Positions 14,073 through 19,203 of a stretch of 19,203 nt of DNA are shown here, piece after piece. This DNA comes from Halobacteriaceae archaeon Tc-Br11_E2g27 (lineage in GTDB: Archaea; Halobacteriota; Halobacteria; Halobacteriales; Haloarculaceae): positions 1 through 19,203 of the forward strand of contig LKNH01000014.1 of NCBI GenBank assembly GCA_001564135.1, given 5' to 3'. Within the stretch, counting starts at the first letter, position 1, and each line of letters starts with the position of its first letter. The notes beneath the pieces were generated by a model, which was given only the letters and a program-made list of their open reading frames with translations, was not told the DNA's origin and ran no database searches. Position numbers and translations under genes: made by a program.

Positions 14073-15025
14073 CGAACGATGGCCAAGAGGTAGATACCGA
14101 TAGCCACGAGAATAATCATCGGACCGGTTGCGATGCCCAGATAATACGAACTGAGGATTCCTCCGATAACAGCAATCTGCCCGAATACGATGGAGATGAG
14201 CATTCCACGGTTGAAACTGTTCGTCACCTGCATCGCTGCAGCCACGGGGATAACTAACATTCCAGCGACTAGAATGGCTCCCAGAATCTGCATCGCTGCG
14301 ACGACCACCAGTGCGGTGAGCACAATCAACAGGGTATCGTATAGCCACACGTTGATTCGGGCAAGCCGTGCTGCTTCGCGGTCGAATGTGATAAATTTGA
14401 GTTGCTTGTGTGTAAGTCCAACGACAAGGCCAACTAGCAACGTGAGGCCGACCATCAGCTGGACGTTTTCGAACGGAACGAACAGGATATCCCCGAATAG
14501 GTAACTTTCGACAGTTGCGCTGAAGACGACGCCGTAGGAAATGACGGCGATACCGACGGCAAAACCGCCGGTCAGCATAATTGCAATCGGAATGTCAGCG
14601 TATCCATCCGTGTTCACGGCGATATACTGCATTCCAAGTGCCGCGATTGCAGCGACCACCAAAGCCCATAAGAGTGGATAGTTCAGCACTGGGATTGATG
14701 CGCCGACGAATAAGCCGATTGCGACACCACCGAACGCAGTGTGCGCGAGCGCTTCGCCAATCAGTGCCATCTGCCGGTTGACGAGATATGAACCCACAAC
14801 GGGGGCAGTAAAGCCGATGAGTACGCCGGCCGTGAAGCCATGTTGGAGAAACGAACTTGAGACCAGCCAATGCTCGTTGAATAGCTGTTCCATCCCGTTC
14901 CAGAAGAGTTCAAATAAGGGAGGAAAGACCCATACAACGAACACGATGAACGCGAGTAAGACGAGGGGGATGCCAAGAGCGACCGCCCCGAGTTCACGTC
15001 TTTGTCGAGTTGTTTCAGTAGCCAC
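14069..15025 (-). CDS. Metal (Mn/Zn) ABC transporter permease, ABC-3 family
   Basis: This 318-residue protein has about eight or nine membrane spans and family signatures of ZnuB/MntB permeases: HGFTAGVLIGFTAPVVGSYLVNRQMALIGEALAHTAFGGVAIG, then YADIPIAIMLTGGFAVG and AMQILGAILVAGMLVIPVAAA. The glycine-containing loop after the EALAHT helix is the contact to the ATPase. Translation starts at GTG, 2 bp after the TAA of the ATPase gene, so coupling is likely. It forms the channel of the importer encoded by the three minus-strand genes. The equivalent gene in Halobacterium is called zurM; the metal (Mn or Zn) cannot be read from the permease sequence. Confidence 0.93.
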   Translation of the reverse strand: MATETTRQRRELGAVALGIPLVLLAFIVFVVWVFPPLFELFWNGMEQLFNEHWLVSSSFLQHGFTAGVLIGFTAPVVGSYLVNRQMALIGEALAHTAFGGVAIGLFVGASIPVLNYPLLWALVVAAIAALGMQYIAVNTDGYADIPIAIMLTGGFAVGIAVISYGVVFSATVESYLFGDILFVPFENVQLMVGLTLLVGLVVGLTHKQLKFITFDREAARLARINVWLYDTLLIVLTALVVVAAMQILGAILVAGMLVIPVAAAMQVTNSFNRGMLISIVFGQIAVIGGILSSYYLGIATGPMIILVAIGIYLLAIVR

Positions 15026-15027
15026 GG

Positions 15028-15804
15028 TTAATCACCTCTTGTGACAGACCTGGAACTGACTGCCCTGGCAGAACTAAACGCTCGTTCGAGTGCGCCGCTT
15101 TTGAGAAACTCACTTGTCGCACTGTGTTCGTACAGCTCTCCATCGAGGCACGCCATCGTCTCGGCGTACTCGCTCACCTTCGCGATGTCGTGTTCGATGA
15201 GGACAATCGTGATTCCCTCCGCATTCAGTTCGGTAAGGAGCTCGTAGAACTGGTCGACAACGTCGGCATCAACCCCGACCGTCGGTTCGTCAAGTGCAAG
15301 TAAATCAGCCTCCGAAGCAAGTGCACGTGCGATATACGCTCGTTGTCGCTGGCCGCCCGAGAGGTTACTGATACGCCGGTCAGCATACTCTTCTATTTCG
15401 ACGGTTTTGAGCGCGTCGTCGATAATTTGGTGGTCTTTGTCAGTGAGACGGCGCAGGCCTGCATGGGGATATCGTCCCATCTCCACAACTTCTCGGACCG
15501 TGACTCGCATCATCGAGTCAGCGTCTGTCGAATGCTGTGAGACGTACCCTAACCGTGTCCCTTCGGCGAACTCATTTGCGGGCGTTCCGAACAGCTCAAC
15601 TGAACCTGAATCGGGCAACTGCAACCCCAGCATAATCTTCAACAGCGTGGTTTTTCCGGAGCCGTTTGGGCCAATCAACCCCAGAAAATCGCCTGACTCT
15701 ATCGTCATCGAGACATTCCTGATGACGGGTTGTTCGTTGTACGCGAAGCTAACGTTCTCGATGTCGATTGCGGTTTTCATCCGGTTCCGTTGTGTAGTGC
15801 TCAT
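15028..15804 (-). CDS. Metal (Mn/Zn) ABC transporter ATP-binding protein
   Basis: This 258-residue nucleotide-binding subunit powers the metal importer on the cytoplasmic face. Walker A is GPNGSGKT (45-52), the Q-loop is YVSQHS, the signature is LSGGQ (148-152), Walker B is LLALDEP (168-174) and the switch His is in IVLIEHDI. All catalytic elements are intact. It is similar to ZnuC/MntA/ZurA-type ATPases. The first ATG at 15804 leaves a 15-bp gap from the binding-protein gene; an internal ATG at 15780 (MKTAIDIENVSFAY) is also a possible start and better matches family length. It is followed after 2 bp by the permease GTG. Confidence 0.95.
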   Translation of the reverse strand: MSTTQRNRMKTAIDIENVSFAYNEQPVIRNVSMTIESGDFLGLIGPNGSGKTTLLKIMLGLQLPDSGSVELFGTPANEFAEGTRLGYVSQHSTDADSMMRVTVREVVEMGRYPHAGLRRLTDKDHQIIDDALKTVEIEEYADRRISNLSGGQRQRAYIARALASEADLLALDEPTVGVDADVVDQFYELLTELNAEGITIVLIEHDIAKVSEYAETMACLDGELYEHSATSEFLKSGALERAFSSARAVSSRSVTRGD

Positions 15805-15819
15805 CGTTCGTTATATTCC

Positions 15820-16812
15820 TTACTCGGCCTGCAGAGCTGTCTCGAGCGTTGGGAGGTTAATCTTGTAGAAGTGCTCTAGATAGCCCCAGTCGGGTTCCAT
15901 GACGAGATCACCGCCGACCGGCGGGGTGCCGTCGATCTGAGTCTCGATCGGTGAGAGCGGGAGAATCTCTGCGCCCGTTTCTTCGGCCAATGATTCGGCG
16001 AGCTTTCCTGGCTCACCAACATCATAAAGAACGTGTTCGATTCCCTCGTCTTCCATCACTTCTTCGACTTCTTGAACCTCCTGTGGCGTCGCTGAATCGT
16101 CTGGTGATGTTCCGACCGGCGAATACACGTCAATCCCGTACTGTCGATTCCACCACTGGAATGAGTCGTGGGTGGCCACCACGACCGACGTGAGTTCGGC
16201 CCGCTCGACAATCTCTTCGAAATCCTCGTGAAGTTCCTGAACGTCTTCGATGAATGCTTCGGCATTCTCTTCGTAATAGTCCGCGTTATCTGGGTCCATC
16301 TCCGCCAGTCCGTCCGCGATATTCTCGATACCATCTTGTGCGTAGACGGGGTCAACCCACCAGTGTTCGTCGTTGTCTTCTGCGGGGCTGTCAAAGAAGT
16401 CGATTCCCTCGGAAGCGTCAATCACCATTGTGTCACCATCCGATTCTAGCTGGCTCGCGGCATCGTCCTGCCAGGAAGCAAAATCACGCATATAGACGAA
16501 TCCGCCAGCGTGGTCAATCTCCTCGACAGTTGCAGGCTCGGGATTCCAGTCGTGACCGTGTTCTCCCACGGGGACGATATCGAGTGGCTCAACAACATCG
16601 TCGCCGTCACCTGCGACCTGTCGAGTGAAATCCCACAGGGCGGGCATCGATGCGATAACGGTGTTCTCGTCAGCACCAAGGTCTTGGCCGTCGTCGTCAT
16701 CTCCACCGAGACAGCCTGCGAGACCAGCGACGACTGCACCGCCAGTGAGCAGTGTGAAATCTCGACGCGAAACTCCTTGCGAATTATCCGATAACTTCTT
16801 GGAATTCATCAT
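15820..16812 (-). CDS. Metal-binding lipoprotein of the Mn/Zn ABC importer (ZnuA/TroA family)
   Basis: This 330-residue extracellular metal receptor has a Tat lipoprotein signal: SRRDF at residues 15-19, a hydrophobic core and the lipobox LAGC with Cys34. An acidic DDDD linker follows. The family metal ligands are visible as His87 in EHGHDWNP, His150 in DEHWWVDP and His215 in ATHDSFQW. The fourth ligand, usually Asp in an LDPLG-like motif, is replaced by LSPIE (Ser287, Glu290 close by). There is no His-rich loop, which argues mildly for Mn rather than high-affinity Zn. It is the first gene of the importer operon, downstream of the DtxR-family regulator, and equivalent to ycdH in Halobacterium. 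A second ATG directly follows the first. Confidence 0.93.
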   Translation of the reverse strand: MMNSKKLSDNSQGVSRRDFTLLTGGAVVAGLAGCLGGDDDDGQDLGADENTVIASMPALWDFTRQVAGDGDDVVEPLDIVPVGEHGHDWNPEPATVEEIDHAGGFVYMRDFASWQDDAASQLESDGDTMVIDASEGIDFFDSPAEDNDEHWWVDPVYAQDGIENIADGLAEMDPDNADYYEENAEAFIEDVQELHEDFEEIVERAELTSVVVATHDSFQWWNRQYGIDVYSPVGTSPDDSATPQEVQEVEEVMEDEGIEHVLYDVGEPGKLAESLAEETGAEILPLSPIETQIDGTPPVGGDLVMEPDWGYLEHFYKINLPTLETALQAE

Positions 16813-16850
16813 CTTGGCCTTCCTCGGCGCTACGTATGAATGTTACTACA

Positions 16851-16866
16851 CTAAATAATAATTTAG
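16851..16866. promoter_or_regulatory. Candidate metal-regulator operator overlapping the importer promoter
   Basis: CTAAATAATAATTTAG has perfect 6-bp arms and a 4-bp spacer. It is the most AT-rich point in the 60-bp gap before the binding-protein gene and overlaps the only TATA-like sequence there. A bound DtxR-family dimer would block TBP access. The leader would be about 20 nt. Confidence 0.5.
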
Positions 16867-16872
16867 ACCTAT

Positions 16873-17562
16873 CTAATTTTTATTCCTTAGTGGCTCTATT
16901 TTGCACCGAACCTTGATTTGGCGCGCGATATGGTCAGGAATCGACACGCGTTGCTCGGTTTCCTCGACAGTAAGCGTCACGAGCCCGACGGATGCAATAT
17001 CGTCGATAACAACGGTTGTTCCGGGGTCGATGTCGTTTTCGAATAGATATTTGCGGACATCGGGTTGGTGGTGAGGGACCTGTTCAACGATGAGGGTATC
17101 TCCAGCGGTGCAATCCGTAAGACCAACTCGGTTCTGGTCGGTCTGCAGGTTCAGCTCTTTATTAGGGATTGGGTCGCCGTGTGGGTCAGTCCGCGGATTG
17201 CCGAGAAACGCAGCCAGCCGGTCTGCAAACTCATCGCTGATATGATGTTCGAGTCGGTCGGCTTCCTCGTGGACCTCCGCCCAGGGAGTGTTGAGCTGGT
17301 CGGCCAGAAACGTCTCGATGAGTCGGTGTTTTCGGATTACTCTCAGGGCAATCTCCGTTCCGGAGTCGGTAGCGCGAACACCCTTATACTCCCTGTAATC
17401 GACGAGCCCCTCCTCGTCGAGTTTCTGTATCATATGCGAAACCGACGCCTGCGTCCGCTCGACCGCTTCGGCGATTTCGACTGTTCGGACCCGTCGCGAT
17501 AGCTCCCTCTCAAGCTGATATACCGTTTTGATGTACTCTTCGGCAACCGGGTCGAGGGCCAT
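16873..17562 (-). CDS. DtxR/MntR-family metal-dependent transcriptional regulator (SirR-like)
   Basis: The protein (229 residues from this start) has an N-terminal winged helix (VRTVEIAEAVERTQASVSHMIQKLDEEGLVDYREYKGVRAT), a dimerisation helix region with HRLIETFL, and LEHHISDEFADRL. A C-terminal SH3-like/FeoA-type domain covers about 150-225. The metal site corresponds to MntR His77, Glu102 and His103 (KHRL and RLEHH), with Asp in place of Glu99 and Glu at the Asp8 position, while MntR Glu11 is Lys. So binding is plausible but not classical MntR. In Halobacterium, SirR represses a Mn importer of the same type. I start at MALDPVAEEY because a TATA-like CTTATCTA lies 27 bp upstream; an ATG two codons earlier (17568) is possible. 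Confidence 0.92.
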   Translation of the reverse strand: MALDPVAEEYIKTVYQLERELSRRVRTVEIAEAVERTQASVSHMIQKLDEEGLVDYREYKGVRATDSGTEIALRVIRKHRLIETFLADQLNTPWAEVHEEADRLEHHISDEFADRLAAFLGNPRTDPHGDPIPNKELNLQTDQNRVGLTDCTAGDTLIVEQVPHHQPDVRKYLFENDIDPGTTVVIDDIASVGLVTLTVEETEQRVSIPDHIARQIKVRCKIEPLRNKN

Positions 17563-17606
17563 CTGCATACTATTCTAGGTCAGATAGATAAGAATGTTGC
17601 TAGTCA

Positions 17607-17618
17607 AATTTGTAAATT
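17607..17618. promoter_or_regulatory. Inverted repeat upstream of the DtxR-family gene
   Basis: AATTTGTAAATT has perfect 5-bp arms, 45 bp upstream of the preferred start. Like the importer site it is AT-rich and flanked by CTAA on the minus strand, so it may be an autoregulatory site. Confidence 0.3.
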
Positions 17619-17653
17619 AGATGCTTCTAAACTCTATCGCAACCAGACTATAC

Positions 17654-19203
17654 TCACCCCTCGAACTTCTCAAGCAACGCCCGATAAAAGGCCGCATTTT
17701 CCCCTTCCTCAGCCAGTTTCTCGACAATCAGCTCCGGCGTTGACCGGGCAAGCGTCCCCTTCACTGGCGTTCGATTCACCCGAAGCTCGCCATCTTCGAG
17801 GCCAACGGCCTCGATGCCGTCGACGGCAATCTCCCCAGTGGCTGCCTCGCGAATCTCGCTCGCCAGGTGTGAAACGAACACCGCGGTCGCATCGCGCTCA
17901 CTGAGTTCCTCCAGAATGCCGGCCATGATGTTCGCGCTTGCACCAGGCTCGGTGATGCTTTCGAGTTCGTCAACTAACACCAGTACTGGGCGGTCAGCAC
18001 TCACATCCTCGACGAGTTCGCCGAACTCACGCAGCGTCGACTCGAAGGCCCCCGCATCGAGTGTCCCCTGCGTCTTGGCATGATAATGCATTTCCGAAAT
18101 TCGCTCAACTCGAGCCTCCTCGGCCGGGACTGGCAACCCCATATGGGCAAGCGTCACCACCAACCCAACGAGGTCGAGCGTCGACGTTTTCCCGCCGCTG
18201 TTGACTCCCGATAGGAGCGTCACCCCCGACACCTGATAATCCACGGGCTCGACCTCATCGAAGGGCACGTCGAGCAGCGGCGAACGCCCACCCTCGATGG
18301 CGAATCCCTTGCCGCCGAACTCGGGCATCGTACAATCGAAATCCGACGCAAACTGGGCAATCGCCAACTCGACATCGAGGTCAAGTGCGTCGGCGACGAG
18401 TTGTTCACACACCGGACGCAACCCCGCAAGCTCCTCGGCCAGTTCCTGTTTCGTCCGGGTGGCGAGTCGGTCGCGGTCAGCCGTCAGTTCGTCCTCAAGC
18501 CGGCTGATGACCTCCTCGTCGTGGACCACCGGATAGGTCGGCGTTTCACCAAACGCTCGCCGGGCGAGGGTTTCCGTATCCCGCAAATCAATGGCCTCCA
18601 CGAGCGCGTCCCGTGCCTCGGCCACGGCCTGTTCGTACTCATCCGCAAGTTCCCGCTGGAGTAGCGAATCAACGCCGGCACCGCGTTCGACCAGCGAAAG
18701 TAAATCGGTCCCCTCGATGGTCACATCCTGTGCTTCGATGGCCTCCCGCAGGCGAGAATTAGCAAGTTGCTCTGCCTCATTCACGGCGGTATCGAGTCCA
18801 TCGACTGCCTGATGCAGCCGTTCAAGCTCCTCCCCGCCCTGGACGGAACCGTCGGTCTCAAGCTGTGCCAGCGCGTCCTCCAGCGTCTCGAGGTCGCAGT
18901 CTGCCTCCAGCCCGGCCTCGCGGTGGACGGCTACCGCCGCACGAATCCGGTCGCGATTTTCGGCAAAAAACGAGAGTGTGCGCTCAGGAACCACGCAAAC
19001 AGGCGAGTCAAGTGCCCCTGGCTCCACACGAACATCCCCTTCAATCGTCGCCCCGACAAACTCCTCATCCAGCGCAATCACGGTCGCATAGCCTCGCGCT
19101 AGCTCCGAGAGCTTCCGGGCATCGTCAACGAGTTCGACCGACAGCTCAGGTATCGCTTCGCGGGCCTCGGCGTAGGTCTCAGCATCCTGCGTTGCCAGAC
19201 AGC
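17654..19203 (-). CDS. MutS2/MutS5-like DNA-repair ATPase, 5' end cut by window edge
   Basis: The frame is open from the right edge (CLATQDAETYAEAREAIPEL...) to the stop at 17654, giving about 515 residues of the C-terminal part. An internal GTG at 19081 is not the true start. A long helical, coiled-coil lever region covers the first half. The ATPase domain contains Walker A (SGVNSGGKTST), the segment EMHYHAKTQGTLDAGAFESTLREF, Walker B (VLVLVDELE) and a conserved VFVSHLA strand. This order is that of MutS-family ABC ATPases. No Smr nuclease domain follows. From family knowledge, haloarchaeal MutS5 proteins also carry an N-terminal helix-hairpin-helix region, which would lie outside this window. 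A role in recombination or branched-DNA processing is more likely than classical mismatch repair. Confidence 0.92.
   Translation of the reverse strand, partial: CLATQDAETYAEAREAIPELSVELVDDARKLSELARGYATVIALDEEFVGATIEGDVRVEPGALDSPVCVVPERTLSFFAENRDRIRAAVAVHREAGLEADCDLETLEDALAQLETDGSVQGGEELERLHQAVDGLDTAVNEAEQLANSRLREAIEAQDVTIEGTDLLSLVERGAGVDSLLQRELADEYEQAVAEARDALVEAIDLRDTETLARRAFGETPTYPVVHDEEVISRLEDELTADRDRLATRTKQELAEELAGLRPVCEQLVADALDLDVELAIAQFASDFDCTMPEFGGKGFAIEGGRSPLLDVPFDEVEPVDYQVSGVTLLSGVNSGGKTSTLDLVGLVVTLAHMGLPVPAEEARVERISEMHYHAKTQGTLDAGAFESTLREFGELVEDVSADRPVLVLVDELESITEPGASANIMAGILEELSERDATAVFVSHLASEIREAATGEIAVDGIEAVGLEDGELRVNRTPVKGTLARSTPELIVEKLAEEGENAAFYRALLEKFEG

Overview
The window is chromosomal DNA from a halophilic archaeon (class Halobacteria). 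The evidence is the strongly Asp/Glu-rich proteome, a group II chaperonin with a Gly/Met-rich tail, an archaeal-type GlyRS, twin-arginine lipoprotein and secretory signals, and TATA boxes centred about 27 bp upstream of many start codons, as expected for leaderless haloarchaeal transcripts. GC content looks moderate for the group. I cannot name the genus. I saw no rRNA, tRNA or CRISPR array.

Layout. 1-895 (minus): hisI overlapping a truncated coiled-coil gene. 1125-2798 (plus): thermosome subunit. 2863-3756 (minus): a zinc-finger protein with a degenerate RecA/KaiC-like domain. It is divergent from a TctA-like membrane transporter (3812-5083), and both seem to be served by one palindromic TATA box. 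5087-5689 (minus): a membrane protein whose stop codon lies in the same hairpin as the transporter's stop. 5786-5977: a small helical protein. 5978-7285: an accessory patch with a decayed IS200/IS605-type left end, an AbrB/PIN toxin-antitoxin pair and repeat-like GC-rich DNA. 7286-8026 (minus): CinA/MoaB-type protein. 8125-10715 (plus): a four-CBS sensor protein translationally coupled to glycyl-tRNA synthetase. 10769-11352 (minus): a second VapBC pair. 11517-13130 (minus): a Tat-exported beta-helix protein. 13448-14065 (plus): a dolichol-kinase-like membrane enzyme. 14069-17562 (minus): a DtxR-family regulator followed by a Mn/Zn ABC importer (binding protein, ATPase, permease). 17654 to the right edge (minus): a MutS2/MutS5-like ATPase, truncated.

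How parts work together. The DtxR-family gene and the importer resemble the SirR-controlled Mn uptake locus known in Halobacterium. A perfect inverted repeat overlaps the likely TATA region of the importer, suggesting metal-dependent repression. Each toxin-antitoxin pair has a palindrome just before the antitoxin start, fitting autoregulation. The second pair is bracketed by the real 3' end of glyS and by a diverged 46-bp copy of that end. The differences are mostly synonymous, so this looks like a small cassette brought in next to glyS with foreign glyS DNA.

The observations most worth following up are this glyS-vapBC-glyS' arrangement, the shared divergent promoter with its operator-like repeat, and the duplicated zinc-finger head on the RecA-like protein. 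I did not find a clear multi-gene system that I would call entirely new.
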